Of a stretch of DNA of 64,000 nt, positions 48,185 to 58,032 are shown piece after piece. The notes below the pieces were generated by a model. The model saw only the letters and a list, made by a program, of their open reading frames with translations, made no database searches and was not told the origin of the DNA. Source of the DNA: Thermomonas haemolytica. GTDB lineage: Bacteria; Pseudomonadota; Gammaproteobacteria; Xanthomonadales; Xanthomonadaceae. Position 1 is the first letter of the stretch. The number at the start of each line of letters is the position of its first letter. The stretch is from contig NZ_SMAP01000001.1 of NCBI RefSeq assembly GCF_004346265.1, positions 532,105 through 596,104 of the forward strand, written 5' to 3'. Made by a program: the position numbers and the translations under genes.

Positions 48185-49900
48185 ATGAGCCATCCTTCCG
48201 TCGAGACCATCAAGCGCGAGAGCCGCCGCCTGCGCGGCACCATCGCCGAGGGCCTGCGCGATGCCAGCACCGGCGGGCTGGCGTTCGACGACCAGCGCAC
48301 CCTGAAATTCCACGGCAGCTACCAGCAGGACGACCGCGACCTGCGCGAGGAACGCCGCCGCCAGAAGCTGGAGCCGGCGCACCAGTTCATGGTCCGCCTG
48401 CGCGCGCCCGGCGGGGTGTTCACGCCCGCGCAGTGGCTGCGGCTGGACGCGATCGCCACCACCTTCGGCAACCACTCGCTGCGCGCCACCAGCCGCCAGA
48501 CCTTCCAGTTCCACGGGATCATCAAGCAGGAGCTGAAGGCCAGCCTGCAGGCGATCCACGCCGCCGCGCTGGACACCATCGCCGCCTGCGGCGACGTGAA
48601 CCGCAACGTGCTCGCCGGCGGCCATCCCGCGCTGTCGCCGCTGCACGAGCAGGCGCACGCCTGGGCGCGGCGGCTGTCCGAACGCTTCCTGCCGGCCACC
48701 CGCGCCTGGTACGAGCTGTGGCTGGACGGCGAGAAGCTGGCCGACAGCGAGCAGGAGGAGGAGCCGGTGTACGGGCCCACCTACCTGCCGCGCAAGTTCA
48801 AGATGGCGGTGGCGGTGCCGCCGGTGAACGACGTGGACGTGTTCGCCAACGACCTCGGGCTGATCGCGATCGCCGACGCCGATGGCGGGCTGGCCGGCTT
48901 CAACCTCGCGCTCGGCGGCGGCATGGGCGCCAGCCACGGGATCGCCGCGCACTACCCGCGGCTGGCCAGCGTGGTCGGGTTCGTCGCGCCGGAGCAGGTG
49001 CTGGCGGTGGCCGAAGCGGTGCTCACCGTGCAGCGCGACCTCGGCAACCGCGAGGAGCGCGCGCTGGCGCGCTTCAAATACACCATCGACCGCCACGGGC
49101 TGGATGCGATCGTGGCGCTGGTCGAGGAACGCGCCGGCCTGCGCCTGCAGCCGGCGCGGCCGTACCGGTTCCAGGCCGCCGGCGACCGCTTCGGCTGGCA
49201 GCAGGGCAGCGACGGGCGCTGGCATTTCACCCTCGCGCTGCCCGCGGGGCGCATCGCCGATACCCCGGGGCGGGGGCTGCTGTCGGCGCTGCGCGCGCTG
49301 GCCGGCCAGCACCACGGGCAGTTCCACCTGACCGCGCAGCAAAACCTGACCATCACCGACATCCCCGCCGCGGCGCGCGCGCAGGTGGAAGCTCTGCTGG
49401 CGGCGCACGGGCTGGAAAGCGACCCCGCCGGCGCCATCCCGCTGGCGCGCGATGCGCTGGCCTGCGTCGCCCTGCCCACCTGCGGGCTGGCGATGGCCGA
49501 GGCCGAGCGCTACCTGCCCGACCTGCTGGCCGCGCTGCAGCCGCTGCTGAACCGCCACGGCCTGCGCGAGGCGCCGATCGGCCTGCGCATCTCCGGCTGC
49601 CCGAACGGCTGCTCGCGGCCGTACCTGGCGGAGATCGCGCTGGTCGGCCGCGCGCCGGGGCGCTACAGCCTGTTCCTCGGCGGCGATCACCTCGGCATGC
49701 GCCTCAACACCCGGGTGCTGGACAACGCCGACGAGGCGCAGGTGCTGGCCACCCTGGAGCCGCTGCTGGCGCGCTATGCGCGCGAACGCACGCATGGCGA
49801 GCGCTTCGGCGATTTCCTGCACCGCGCCGGGATCGTCGCCCTGCCGGACTACCCCACCCACGTGCGCGTGGCATCGCCCGATCCCCTTTCCCCCGCATGA
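48185..49900 (+). CDS. cysI: Sulfite reductase haemoprotein beta subunit
   Basis: The sirohaem/[4Fe-4S] subunit reducing sulfite to sulfide by six electrons; 571 aa. The four cluster-binding cysteines are Cys427, Cys433, Cys472 and Cys476, in CVALPTCG and [11 protein letters not shown]; Cys476 also ligates the sirohaem iron in homologues. [18 protein letters not shown] contributes sirohaem-binding Arg residues. The gene begins 12 bp after cysJ and overlaps cysH by 4 nt (ATGA). Its sirohaem is made by CysG, coded 1.9 kb away. Confidence 0.97.
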   Translation: MSHPSVETIKRESRRLRGTIAEGLRDASTGGLAFDDQRTLKFHGSYQQDDRDLREERRRQKLEPAHQFMVRLRAPGGVFTPAQWLRLDAIATTFGNHSLRATSRQTFQFHGIIKQELKASLQAIHAAALDTIAACGDVNRNVLAGGHPALSPLHEQAHAWARRLSERFLPATRAWYELWLDGEKLADSEQEEEPVYGPTYLPRKFKMAVAVPPVNDVDVFANDLGLIAIADADGGLAGFNLALGGGMGASHGIAAHYPRLASVVGFVAPEQVLAVAEAVLTVQRDLGNREERALARFKYTIDRHGLDAIVALVEERAGLRLQPARPYRFQAAGDRFGWQQGSDGRWHFTLALPAGRIADTPGRGLLSALRALAGQHHGQFHLTAQQNLTITDIPAAARAQVEALLAAHGLESDPAGAIPLARDALACVALPTCGLAMAEAERYLPDLLAALQPLLNRHGLREAPIGLRISGCPNGCSRPYLAEIALVGRAPGRYSLFLGGDHLGMRLNTRVLDNADEAQVLATLEPLLARYARERTHGERFGDFLHRAGIVALPDYPTHVRVASPDPLSPA

Positions 49901-50634
49901 GCACGCTCGATCCCGCCGCCCTCGATACCGACACGCTGGCCGCACTCAACCGCGAACTGGCGGCGCTGGACGCGCCGGCGCGGATCGCCTGGGCGCTGCG
50001 CCACCTGCCCGCCACCCATGCGCTGTCCACCAGCTTCGGCGTGCAGTCGGCGGTCTCGCTGCACCTGCTGGCGCAGGCGCGGCCGGACATACCGGTGATC
50101 CTGGTCGATACCGGCTACCTGTTCCCGGAGACCTACCGCTACGCCGACCTGCTGGTGGAGCGTCTGCAACTGAATCTGCATGTGTACCGCCCGCGCCTGG
50201 GCCGGGCCTGGATGGAGGCGCGCCTGGGCCGGCTGTGGGAAACCGGCCGCGAGGGCCTGCGCCGCTACAACCAGCTGCGCAAGGTGGAGCCGATGCAGCG
50301 CGCGCTGCGCGAGCTGCGGGTGGGCTGCTGGTTCGCCGGCCTGCGCCGCGCCCAGGCCACGACCCGGCAGGGGATCGCGGTGCTGGAAGTGCGCGACGGG
50401 CGCTTCAAGTTCCACCCGATCGCGGACTGGAGCGATACCGACGTGGGCGCCTACCTGCTGCTGCACGACCTGCCGGAGCATCCGCTGGCCGGGCAGGGCT
50501 ATGTCTCGGTGGGCGACGTGCACACCACCCAGCCGCTGCAGCCCGGCATGGACGCGGCGCAGACCCGCTTCTTCGGCCTGCGCCGCGAATGCGGGCTGCA
50601 TTTCGACGAGCCGATCGCCGGCAACGGCGGCTGA
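49897..50634 (+). CDS. cysH: Phosphoadenosine phosphosulfate (PAPS) reductase
   Basis: A 245-aa thioredoxin- or glutaredoxin-dependent reductase turning PAPS into sulfite and PAP. The N-terminal pyrophosphate-loop region is [11 protein letters not shown] and the catalytic Cys232 is in RRECGLHF. The two extra CC/CxxC pairs that bind [4Fe-4S] in APS reductases are missing, which identifies the PAPS form. [18 protein letters not shown] and [15 protein letters not shown] are also family marks. It is third in cysJIH, overlapping cysI by 4 nt; the ATG at 49897 lies in the cysI stop codon. Confidence 0.95.
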   Translation: MSTLDPAALDTDTLAALNRELAALDAPARIAWALRHLPATHALSTSFGVQSAVSLHLLAQARPDIPVILVDTGYLFPETYRYADLLVERLQLNLHVYRPRLGRAWMEARLGRLWETGREGLRRYNQLRKVEPMQRALRELRVGCWFAGLRRAQATTRQGIAVLEVRDGRFKFHPIADWSDTDVGAYLLLHDLPEHPLAGQGYVSVGDVHTTQPLQPGMDAAQTRFFGLRRECGLHFDEPIAGNGG

Positions 50635-50664
50635 GCCGACGCCTGCAATGGCCGCAGGTTCGCC

Positions 50665-51633
50665 TCAGCCCGCCGCCTGCCAGCGCGGCGGCTCGGGCCA
50701 GCGCGCGTCCTGGTTGCCTTCCAGGATCCGGCGCAGGTCGCGCGGATCGATCTGCGGCGCCAGCGCGTGCAGCAGCGCCAGCGCGTATTCGCGCAGCACG
50801 CGGCCGCGCGGCACCACCGCCCAGGTGACGCACTCCGGCAGTTCCAGTGGCGCCTGCAGCACCCGCAGGTCGGCATCCTCGCGCCCCGACACCGCCATCT
50901 CGGCCAGCAACCCGGCGCCCATGCCGGTGCGCACGTAGGTCTTGATGAGGTTGGCGTCGCGCGCGGTCATCGCGATCTGCGGCACCACCCCGGCCTGCGC
51001 GAACGCGCGCTGCAGCGAGGAATCGGGGTGCTTGGAGGATTCGTAGGAAATCAGCGGATACAGCGCCAGCTCGGCCAGCGTGGGCGCCTCCTCGCGCGCC
51101 GCCAGCGGATGCGTGGCCGGCACCAGCAGCACCCGCCGCCAGCGGTACAGCGGCACCGCCACCCCGCTGGTGGCCGGCGCCGGGCCGGCGGTGCTGATCA
51201 GCCCGAAGTCGGCCTCGTCCAGCTTGTCCAGCACCTCGGCATCGCCGGCCGCGAACAGGTCCACGCTGACCTGCGGATAGCGCCGCGCCAGCTCCGCGAT
51301 CACCGGCGGCAGCACGTAGCGCGCCTGGGTATGGGTGGTGGCCAGCAGCAGCCGGCCGCGGTATTCGCCGCGCTCGTTGGCGGCGTAGCTGCGGATGTTG
51401 GCGGCCTCGGCCAGGATCTTGCGCGCGCTGTCGATCACCTTCACCCCGGCCGGCGACACGCCCTCCAGGCTGCGCCCGCGGCGCAGGAAGATCTGGAACC
51501 CCAACTCGTCCTCGAGCTGCTTGAGCTGCTTGGACAGGCCCGGCTGGGTGGCGTGCACGCGTTCGGCGGCCTGGGTGATGTTGAAACCCGCATCGGCGAT
51601 CGCGACCAGGTAGCGCAGCTGGGTCAGGGTCAT
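50665..51633 (-). CDS. cysB: CysB-type LysR transcription regulator
   Basis: A 322-aa LysR-family regulator, presumably activating sulfur assimilation genes in response to O-acetylserine/N-acetylserine. The winged helix is in residues 1-60 (TQAAERVHATQPGLSKQLKQLE), and the effector domain spans the rest. The length and N-terminus (MTLTQLRYLVAIADAGFNIT) fit CysB/Cbl of Gammaproteobacteria. It lies between cysH and cysG, divergent from cysG (151 bp); the gap contains an 8-bp inverted repeat. CysB also represses its own gene in E. coli. Confidence 0.93.
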   Translation of the reverse strand: MTLTQLRYLVAIADAGFNITQAAERVHATQPGLSKQLKQLEDELGFQIFLRRGRSLEGVSPAGVKVIDSARKILAEAANIRSYAANERGEYRGRLLLATTHTQARYVLPPVIAELARRYPQVSVDLFAAGDAEVLDKLDEADFGLISTAGPAPATSGVAVPLYRWRRVLLVPATHPLAAREEAPTLAELALYPLISYESSKHPDSSLQRAFAQAGVVPQIAMTARDANLIKTYVRTGMGAGLLAEMAVSGREDADLRVLQAPLELPECVTWAVVPRGRVLREYALALLHALAPQIDPRDLRRILEGNQDARWPEPPRWQAAG

Positions 51634-51709
51634 GGCGTGGGGTCTTTGTATCGCTGCATCTGGATGATGCGATGAAGTATAACCGCGGCCGCGGGCATTT
51701 CCGGGCAAG

Positions 51710-51732
51710 GCTTATGCCCTGCAAGCATAAGC
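51710..51732. promoter_or_regulatory. Inverted repeat between cysB and cysG, candidate operator
   Basis: GCTTATGC (51710-51717) and GCATAAGC (51725-51732) form a perfect 8-bp inverted repeat with 7 nt between. It has LysR-type T-N11-A character and lies in the divergent cysB-cysG promoter region, so it could be a CysB site. No promoter hexamers are clear next to it. Confidence 0.45.
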
Positions 51733-51784
51733 AAAAACCCGCCCACCATTTCCCCTCCCCGCCGGCGGCCCCTAGCGTGGCCGC

Positions 51785-53233
51785 ATGTCCGGCCCCCCGC
51801 CCCCACCCGTCCTGTTCCCGCTGTTCCTCGACCTGCGCGACCGCCTCGTGCTGGTGGTGGGCGGCGGCGCGGTGGCGGCGCGCAAGATCGCCGCGCTGCG
51901 CGAGGCCGGCGCCGCGGTGGCGGTGGTGGCGCCGCGGCTGGACCCGGCGCTGGCCGCGCTGGCCGGGCAAGGCGCGATCGCGCACGTCGCGGACCGCTTC
52001 GCGCCGGAACAGCTGGACGACGCCTGGCTGGTGATCGCCGCCACCGACGACGGCGCGGTGAACCAGGCGGTGGCCGCCGCGGCCGCCGCGCGCCGGCTGT
52101 GGGTGAACGTGGTGGACGACGCCGCGCTGGCCAGCGCCCAGCTGCCGGCGCGGGTGCAGCGCGGCCCGCTGCAGCTGGCGATCTCCAGCGGCGGGGCCGC
52201 GCCGATGCTGGCGCGCCACCTGCGCGAGTGGCTGGAAGTGCAGCTGGACGATGCATGGACGGCGCTGGCGCAGCTGCTCGCCGGATGGCGCCCGCGCATC
52301 CGCGCGCGGTTCCCGCAGCCGGCGGCACGCCGCGCCTTCTTCGAGCGCCTGCTGGCCGGCCCGCTGCTGGCCCTGCTGCGGGGCGGCGACACGGCGGGCG
52401 CGCAGCAGGCGCTGGAGCAGGCCCTTGCCGACGATGCCCCGTCTGCGCGCGGGCGGGTCTCGCTGGTCGGCGCCGGCCCCGGCGATCCCGGCCTGCTCAC
52501 CCTGCGCGCGCTGCGCGTGCTGAACCAGGCCGACGTGATCCTGCACGACCGCCTGGTCAGCGCGGAGGTGCTGGCGCTGGCGCGGCGCGATGCCGAGCGG
52601 ATCGCGGTCGGCAAGGAGATCGGCGGCGACCACCACGCCACCCAGCAGCGCATCCATGCCCTCATGCTCGAACTGGCGCGCGCCGGCAAGCACGTGGTAC
52701 GGCTGAAGGGCGGCGATCCGTTCGTGTTCGGGCGCGGCGGCGAGGAGCTGGAACTGCTGCGCGCGCACGCCATCGACTACGAAGTGGTGCCCGGCATCAC
52801 CGCGGCGCTGGCCTGCGCCGCCTATGCCGGCATCCCGCTCACCCACCGTGCGCATGCGCAGTCGCTGCACCTGCTCACCGCGCATGCCTGCAGCGGCGAC
52901 CCCGACCACGACTGGGGTGCGCTGGCGCAACCCGGGCAGACCCTGGTGTTCTACATGGGCGTGGCCGGGCTGGCGCGCCTGCGCGATGCCCTGCTGGCGC
53001 ACGGACGCCCGCCGTCCACCCCGTTCGCGCTGGTGGAACGCGGCAGCCTGCCGCAGCAGCGGGTACTCACCGGCCGCCTGGACACGCTGGCGGAGCTGGC
53101 GCAGGCGCACGCGATCCAGGCCCCCGCGCTGCTGGTGGTCGGCGAGGTCGCCGCGCTGGCCGGCCGCCTGCACTGGTTCGGCGCACCGCCGCTGGTCGGC
53201 CCGCCCGATACCGCGCTCGCCACCGCCGCATGA
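51785..53233 (+). CDS. cysG: Sirohaem synthase CysG (multifunctional)
   Basis: A 482-aa fusion. The N-terminal Rossmann domain (residues 1-115, [18 protein letters not shown]) is the NAD-dependent precorrin-2 dehydrogenase/ferrochelatase. The middle dimerisation segment follows to about 225. The C-terminal SAM-dependent uroporphyrinogen-III methyltransferase (about 225-470) contains [37 protein letters not shown] and [22 protein letters not shown] (in parts). It makes sirohaem for CysI. ATG 51785 fits the family start. cysK starts 62 bp downstream. Confidence 0.96.
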   Translation: MSGPPPPPVLFPLFLDLRDRLVLVVGGGAVAARKIAALREAGAAVAVVAPRLDPALAALAGQGAIAHVADRFAPEQLDDAWLVIAATDDGAVNQAVAAAAAARRLWVNVVDDAALASAQLPARVQRGPLQLAISSGGAAPMLARHLREWLEVQLDDAWTALAQLLAGWRPRIRARFPQPAARRAFFERLLAGPLLALLRGGDTAGAQQALEQALADDAPSARGRVSLVGAGPGDPGLLTLRALRVLNQADVILHDRLVSAEVLALARRDAERIAVGKEIGGDHHATQQRIHALMLELARAGKHVVRLKGGDPFVFGRGGEELELLRAHAIDYEVVPGITAALACAAYAGIPLTHRAHAQSLHLLTAHACSGDPDHDWGALAQPGQTLVFYMGVAGLARLRDALLAHGRPPSTPFALVERGSLPQQRVLTGRLDTLAELAQAHAIQAPALLVVGEVAALAGRLHWFGAPPLVGPPDTALATAA

Positions 53234-53295
53234 TGGCGGCCCCGGCACACTCCTGACTTTCCTCTCCCTCTTCCCTGCCTCCCAAGGACATCCCT

Positions 53296-54255
53296 ATGGC
53301 GCTGTACGACAGCATCCTCGACACCATCGGCCACACCCCCATCGTCAAGCTGCAGCGGCTGGCGCCAGCACACGCGACGGTGTACGTGAAGGTGGAATCG
53401 TTCAATCCCGGCGGTTCGGTCAAGGACCGCCTGGCACTGGCCATCGTGCTCGATGCCGAACGCCGCGGCCTGCTGCAGCCGGGTGCCACCATCGTCGAGG
53501 CCACCTCCGGCAACACCGGCGTCGCGCTGGCAATGGTGGCCGCGGCGCGCGGCTACAAGTTCGTCGCGGTGATGAGCGAGACGTTCTCGGTCGAGCGCCG
53601 CAAGCTGATGCGCGCCTACGGCGCCAAGGTCATCCTGACCCCGGCCGCCGAGCGCGGCAGCGGCATGGTGCGCAAGGCTCGCGAGCTGGCCGAGCGGCAC
53701 GGCTGGTTCCTCGCCAGCCAGTTCGCGAATCCAGCCAACCCGGCCTTCCACCGCAGCACCACCGCCGCCGAGATCCTGCGCGACTTCGCCGGGCGCCGGT
53801 TGGACGTGTTCGTCAGCGGCTGGGGCACCGGCGGCACGCTGACCGGAGTCGGCGAGATGCTGAAGGCGGCGCGCCCGGACGTGCGCATCGTCGCCACCGA
53901 ACCGGCCGGCGCGGCCCTGCTCAAGGGCGAGGCCTGGCAGCCGCACAAGATCCAGGGCTGGACCCCCGACTTCGTGCCGGAGGTGCTCAACCGCGGCGTG
54001 GCCGACGAGCTGCGCACCGTCAGCGACGACGACGCCATCGCCACCGCGCGCCGGCTGGCGGCGGAGGAAGGCATCTTCGTCGGCATCTCCGCCGGCGGTA
54101 CCGCCGCCACCGCGCTGGCGCTGGCGCAGGAGGCCCCGGCCGGCAGCGTGCTGCTGGCCATGCTGCCCGATACCGGCGAGCGCTACCTCAGCACCGCGCT
54201 GCTGGCCGACATCCCCGAAGGCAGCGACGACGACTGGCTGGCGACGCTGGGGTGA
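53296..54255 (+). CDS. cysK: Cysteine synthase A
   Basis: A 319-aa PLP enzyme combining O-acetylserine with sulfide to form cysteine, the end of the pathway. The PLP lysine is in NPGGSVKDRLA (about residue 44), the substrate loop is EATSGNTGVALA, the phosphate-binding loop is GWGTGGTLTGVGEM, and the Ser-binding region SAGGTAATALAL. Length and motifs are those of CysK. Preceded by AAGGA before the ATG. Ends before a hairpin that also bounds the convergent gene. Cysteine also feeds SufS. Confidence 0.97.
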   Translation: MALYDSILDTIGHTPIVKLQRLAPAHATVYVKVESFNPGGSVKDRLALAIVLDAERRGLLQPGATIVEATSGNTGVALAMVAAARGYKFVAVMSETFSVERRKLMRAYGAKVILTPAAERGSGMVRKARELAERHGWFLASQFANPANPAFHRSTTAAEILRDFAGRRLDVFVSGWGTGGTLTGVGEMLKAARPDVRIVATEPAGAALLKGEAWQPHKIQGWTPDFVPEVLNRGVADELRTVSDDDAIATARRLAAEEGIFVGISAGGTAATALALAQEAPAGSVLLAMLPDTGERYLSTALLADIPEGSDDDWLATLG

Positions 54256-54276
54256 GCGCCCGCCTCGCGGCAACGC

Positions 54277-54297
54277 CCCGCCCCGGATCGGGGCGGG
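54277..54297. terminator. Hairpin between cysK and the exported 150-aa protein
   Basis: A perfect 9-bp G/C stem (54277-54285 with 54289-54297) with a 3-nt loop lies 21 nt after the cysK stop and 12 nt beyond the convergent gene's stop. It has no T-tract. Confidence 0.55.
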
Positions 54298-54309
54298 CGC
54301 GCTTTGCGG

Positions 54310-54762
54310 CTACTTGCCTGCGTCCAGCACCTGCGAGAGCTTATCGGCATCGAAATACTGGGTGAGCTCGCCCATCCCGGCCTCGACCGCCGGGTCGCTG
54401 AAGATGCCTTGCGAGGCCACCTGGCCCAGCAGCTGGAACGCGCTGGCGATCGCGGCCTGGCCTTCGTACTTGAAGGCGGTCGCGGTCTGGCTGCGGCAGG
54501 CCTCGGTGAGCAGGTGCATGTAAAGGCCGGCGGTCTGCTTGTTGATGTCGGCGCGCACCTCGGCCGGCATGCGGGTGTAGGGCGCGATGTCCTTCTGCAG
54601 CGCGATCGCCGAGAAGATCCATTTCACCAGCAGGGCCTTGTCGGCATCGCTGGTGGACGCCACCAGGCACTTGCCCAGGTCGTCCGCATACACGCCGGCG
54701 CGGGCGTACTGGGCCGGCAACGCCAGCGATGCCGCGACGCAGGCGGCGAAAACGCGCTTCAT
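54310..54762 (-). CDS. Small exported protein of unknown function
   Basis: A 150-aa protein with a clear signal peptide (VFAACVAASLALPAQYARA), then a mostly helical mature part. Notable are the paired Cys in GKCLVAS and TEACRSQTA, which may form a disulfide in the periplasm. No domain is recognised. It converges with cysK and lies 69 bp before xanB, which is on the same strand upstream, so it might be read with xanB. Function unknown. Confidence 0.75.
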   Translation of the reverse strand: MKRVFAACVAASLALPAQYARAGVYADDLGKCLVASTSDADKALLVKWIFSAIALQKDIAPYTRMPAEVRADINKQTAGLYMHLLTEACRSQTATAFKYEGQAAIASAFQLLGQVASQGIFSDPAVEAGMGELTQYFDADKLSQVLDAGK

Positions 54763-54831
54763 GCAATCCTCTCCCCGGATGGTCGCTCGCCTGCGCAGGC
54801 TAGCATCGCGTAAGCACCCACCGCCAGCGCC

Positions 54832-56241
54832 TCAACTGCGGCCGTACGCGTCCTCGTAGCGGACGATGTCGTCCTCTCCCAGATAGTCGCCGGACTGCAC
54901 TTCGACCAGTTCCAGCATCTCGCTGCCCGGGTTCTCCAGCCGGTGCTTGGCGCCGATGGGGATATAGGTGCTCTGGTTGGCGAACAGCTCGAACACGTCG
55001 TTGTCGCGCGTCACGCGGGCGGTGCCGCGCACCACCACCCAGTGCTCGGCGCGGCGGGTATGCGACTGCAGCGACAGCCGCGCGCCGGGCTTGACCTTGA
55101 TGCGCTTGACCTGGAAGCCGTCGCCGATGTCGATCGAATCGTAACTGCCCCACGGGCGGTGCACTTCGCGGTGCAGCACCGCCTGCGGGCGCGCCTCGGC
55201 CTTCAGCCGCGCCACCACGTCCTTGACCTGCTGCACCCGGTCCTTGCGCGCCACCAGCACGGCGTCGTCGGTCTCCACCACCACCAGGTCGTCCACGCCG
55301 ACCAGCGCCACCAGCCGGCGCGCGTAGGCATAGCTGTTGCGGCTGTCGATTGCGATCACGTCGCCGTGGTGGGCGTTGCCGTCGGCATCCTGCGCGCTCA
55401 CTTCCCACAGCGCCGACCACGAACCGACGTCGTTCCAGCCGATGTCCACCGGCAGCACCGCGGCCGCGTCGGTCTTTTCCATCACCGCGTAGTCGATGGA
55501 ATCCGAGGGGCAGGCCGCGAACGCGGTTTTGTCCAACCGGATGAAGTCGCCATCGCGCGCGGCGGCGGCGAACGCGGCGCGCACGCCGGCGAGGATGTCG
55601 GGACGGAAGCGCTGCAGTTCCTGCAGGTAGCGCGAGGCCAGCAGCAGGAACATGCCGCTGTTCCAGTAATAGCCGCCGGCATCGAGATAGGCCTGCGCGG
55701 TGGCGGCATCCGGCTTCTCGACGAAGCGCAGCACCCTGCGCACGCCTTCGGCGCCGCCGCGCTCGGCCTGGATGTAGCCGAAGCCGGTTTCCGGCGCGGT
55801 AGGCACGATCCCGAACGTCACCAGCATGCCCGCCTCGGCCGCCGGCATCGCCGCGCGCACGGCGGCCTGGAACGCGGCGGCGTCGCGCACCACGTGGTCG
55901 GAGGGCAGCACCAGCAGCAGCGGGTCGTCGCCTGCGGCCATCGCCTGCAGCGCGGCGGCGGCGATCGCCGGCGCGGTGTTGCGGCCCACCGGCTCGAGCA
56001 GGATCGCAGGCCGCGGCGCGCCGATCTGGCGCAGCTGCTCGGCGACCAGGAAGCGGTGCTCCTCGCCCGCCACCACGATCGGCGCGGTATCCGCCAGCGC
56101 GGCCACGCGCCGCCAGGTGGCCTGCAGCAGGGTGTCGTCATCGACCAGCGGCAAAAACTGCTTGGGATAGGCCTCGCGCGAGAGCGGCCATAGGCGCGTG
56201 CCGGAACCGCCGGACAACAGGACGGGCTGCAATGGGGCCAC
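54832..56241 (-). CDS. xanB: Bifunctional mannose-1-phosphate guanylyltransferase/mannose-6-phosphate isomerase
   Basis: A 469-aa enzyme with two activities for GDP-mannose production, used for exopolysaccharide or LPS. The nucleotidyltransferase domain begins with [24 protein letters not shown]; active-site stretch [14 protein letters not shown]. The C-terminal cupin isomerase domain starts at about residue 360 with [20 protein letters not shown] and ends in [13 protein letters not shown]. The start is GTG 56241, with AGGAAGG 6 nt ahead; a TTG at 56265 would be further upstream. Divergent from amgK (52 bp) with a 9-bp inverted repeat between. Confidence 0.95.
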   Translation of the reverse strand: MAPLQPVLLSGGSGTRLWPLSREAYPKQFLPLVDDDTLLQATWRRVAALADTAPIVVAGEEHRFLVAEQLRQIGAPRPAILLEPVGRNTAPAIAAAALQAMAAGDDPLLLVLPSDHVVRDAAAFQAAVRAAMPAAEAGMLVTFGIVPTAPETGFGYIQAERGGAEGVRRVLRFVEKPDAATAQAYLDAGGYYWNSGMFLLLASRYLQELQRFRPDILAGVRAAFAAAARDGDFIRLDKTAFAACPSDSIDYAVMEKTDAAAVLPVDIGWNDVGSWSALWEVSAQDADGNAHHGDVIAIDSRNSYAYARRLVALVGVDDLVVVETDDAVLVARKDRVQQVKDVVARLKAEARPQAVLHREVHRPWGSYDSIDIGDGFQVKRIKVKPGARLSLQSHTRRAEHWVVVRGTARVTRDNDVFELFANQSTYIPIGAKHRLENPGSEMLELVEVQSGDYLGEDDIVRYEDAYGRS

Positions 56242-56258
56242 GGATGCCTTCCTATGAC

Positions 56259-56294
56259 TGCGCAAAGACCGGGCCGCAGTTTACCCTTTGCGCA
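56259..56294. promoter_or_regulatory. 9-bp inverted repeat in the xanB/amgK divergent gap
   Basis: TGCGCAAAG (56259-56267) and CTTTGCGCA (56286-56294) form a perfect inverted repeat separated by 18 nt. It fills the gap between the GTG of xanB and the ATG of amgK and could be a regulator's site or a transcript hairpin. Confidence 0.4.
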
Positions 56295-57304
56295 TGAGCG
56301 AACCCGCAACGCACGACGCCCGCGCCGCCCAGCGCCTGGCCTGGGCCCGCGCGGCCCTGCAGCAGCCCGACGCCGGGCTGGAACGCGCCTCCACCGATGC
56401 CGGCCTGCGCAGCTACTGGCGCACGCTGGGCGCGACCCCGTCCCGCATCGTGATGGACGCACCGCCCGGCCAGGAGGACGTGCGCCCGTGGCTGCGCATC
56501 CGCGACCTGCTGGAGGCCGGCGGCGTGCGCGTGCCGCAGGTGCTGGCGCGCGACGTGGACGTGGGCTTCCTGCTGCTGGAGGACCTCGGCGGCCCCACCC
56601 TCGCGCAGGTGATCGATGCCGGCAATGCCGATGCCCACATGGCAGCCGCCATCGCGCAGCTGGTGCGGCTGCAGTCGATCCCCCTGCCTGCCGACATCCC
56701 GGTGTTCGGCGAGGCGCTGCTGCAGCGCGACGCGAGCCTGTTCGAGGAGTGGTTCGTGCGCCGCCACCTCGGCCTCGAACTGGACTGTGGCGATGCCGAA
56801 CGCTTGCAGCTGGCGCAGCGCCGGCTGATGGACAACCTGCTGGCGCAGCCGCGGGTGCCGGTGCACCGCGACTACATGCCGCGCAACCTCATGCCTATCG
56901 AGGACGGCCCGGCGGTGCTGGACTTCCAGGACCTGGTGCTGGGGCCGATCGGCTACGACCCGGTGAGCCTGCTGCGCGATGCCTTCCTGAGCTGGCCGGA
57001 AGCGCGCGTGGAGGGCTGGCTGCGCCACTACCACGCACGCGCCGCCGCGGCCGGCCTGCCGGTGCCCGTGCTCGACGTGTTCCTACGCGATGCCGACTGG
57101 TGCGGGGTGCAGCGGCACCTGAAGATCCTCGGCATCTTCGCCCGTCTCCATCACCGCGATGGCAAACCGCGCTATCTCGCGGATGCCCCGCGCTTCTTCG
57201 CCTACCTCGATGCGGTGGTGCCGAAATACCGCGAACTCGACCCGCTGCGCGAGCTGCTGGAGCGCACGCTCAAGCCCGCCTTCGCGAAGATGGCAGCCGC
57301 ATGA
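56294..57304 (+). CDS. amgK: N-acetylmuramate/N-acetylglucosamine kinase AmgK
   Basis: A 336-aa phosphotransferase of the aminoglycoside kinase fold that phosphorylates cell-wall recycled MurNAc (and GlcNAc) at C1. The kinase core has HRDYMPRNLMPIEDG (catalytic HxD) and VLDFQDLVLGPIGYDP (DxD metal-binding). N-terminal FLLLEDLGG fits the family. The ATG at 56294 is used; a TTG lies 6 bp upstream. It overlaps murU by 4 nt, forming the recycling pair found in Pseudomonas and Xanthomonadaceae. This bypass confers intrinsic fosfomycin tolerance in Pseudomonas. Confidence 0.94.
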   Translation: MSEPATHDARAAQRLAWARAALQQPDAGLERASTDAGLRSYWRTLGATPSRIVMDAPPGQEDVRPWLRIRDLLEAGGVRVPQVLARDVDVGFLLLEDLGGPTLAQVIDAGNADAHMAAAIAQLVRLQSIPLPADIPVFGEALLQRDASLFEEWFVRRHLGLELDCGDAERLQLAQRRLMDNLLAQPRVPVHRDYMPRNLMPIEDGPAVLDFQDLVLGPIGYDPVSLLRDAFLSWPEARVEGWLRHYHARAAAAGLPVPVLDVFLRDADWCGVQRHLKILGIFARLHHRDGKPRYLADAPRFFAYLDAVVPKYRELDPLRELLERTLKPAFAKMAAA

Positions 57305-58032
57305 AGGCGCTAATCTTCGCCGCCGGCCTGGGCGAGCGCATGCGCCCGCTCACCGACACCACGCCCAAGCCGCTGCTGCACGTCGGCGGCAAGCCGCTGA
57401 TCGAATGGCATCTGGAGAAACTGGCGGCGCTGGGCATCCGCGACGTCGTCGTGAACACCTCATGGCTGGCGGACCAGTTCCCCGCCGCGCTGGGCGACGG
57501 CGCGCGCTGGGGCTTGCGCCTGCACTACGCCTACGAAGGCGATACCCCGCTGGAAACCGGCGGCGGCATGCTCAACGCACTGCCGCTGCTGGCAGACGGC
57601 GGCGCGGACGATGCGCCCTTCCTGCTGGTCAATGGCGATGTGTGGACGGATTACGACTTCGCCCGCCTGCCGCGCGCCCCGCGCGGCTTGGCGCACCTGG
57701 TGCTGGTGGATCCGCCGGCGCAGGCGCCACGAGGCGACTTCGCACTGGATGCTGACGGCCATGTACGCACCGATGGCCAGCACATGCTCACCTATGCCGG
57801 CATCGGCGTCTATCGCCCGCAGCTGCTGGACGGCTGGCGCGCCATCATCCCCTCGCCCCTGCGCGCCAACGGCAAGCCGAAGTTCCCGCTGGCCCCGCTG
57901 CTGCGCGCGCACATGGCCGCCGACGCGATCCGCGGCGAACACCACCGCGGGCGCTGGACCGACGTGGGCACGCCGGAGCGCTTGCAGCGGCTGGACGCGG
58001 AACTGCGCGCTCAGTCCGCGCCCAGCACCTGA
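57301..58032 (+). CDS. murU: N-acetylmuramate-1-phosphate uridylyltransferase
   Basis: A 243-aa nucleotidyltransferase making UDP-MurNAc from MurNAc-1-P. The start MKALIFAAGLGERMRPLTDTTPKPLL contains the GxGxRxxPxT signature and Lys in KPLL; other marks are LETGGGML and NGDVWTDYDF with the metal Asp. It overlaps the amgK stop (ATGA). Its own 3' end overlaps the convergent hda by 22 nt, with the murU stop inside hda's last codons. Length typical. Confidence 0.95.
   Translation: MKALIFAAGLGERMRPLTDTTPKPLLHVGGKPLIEWHLEKLAALGIRDVVVNTSWLADQFPAALGDGARWGLRLHYAYEGDTPLETGGGMLNALPLLADGGADDAPFLLVNGDVWTDYDFARLPRAPRGLAHLVLVDPPAQAPRGDFALDADGHVRTDGQHMLTYAGIGVYRPQLLDGWRAIIPSPLRANGKPKFPLAPLLRAHMAADAIRGEHHRGRWTDVGTPERLQRLDAELRAQSAPST

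Noticed and set aside
46265..49945. Open frame of over 1200 codons on the minus strand opposite cysJ and cysI
   Set aside because: Antisense shadow of two recognised genes; low-complexity composition and no family features.
50405..53248. Long minus-strand frame from cysG to cysB
   Set aside because: Mirrors cysG and fuses into the cysB region out of frame; no coding motif.
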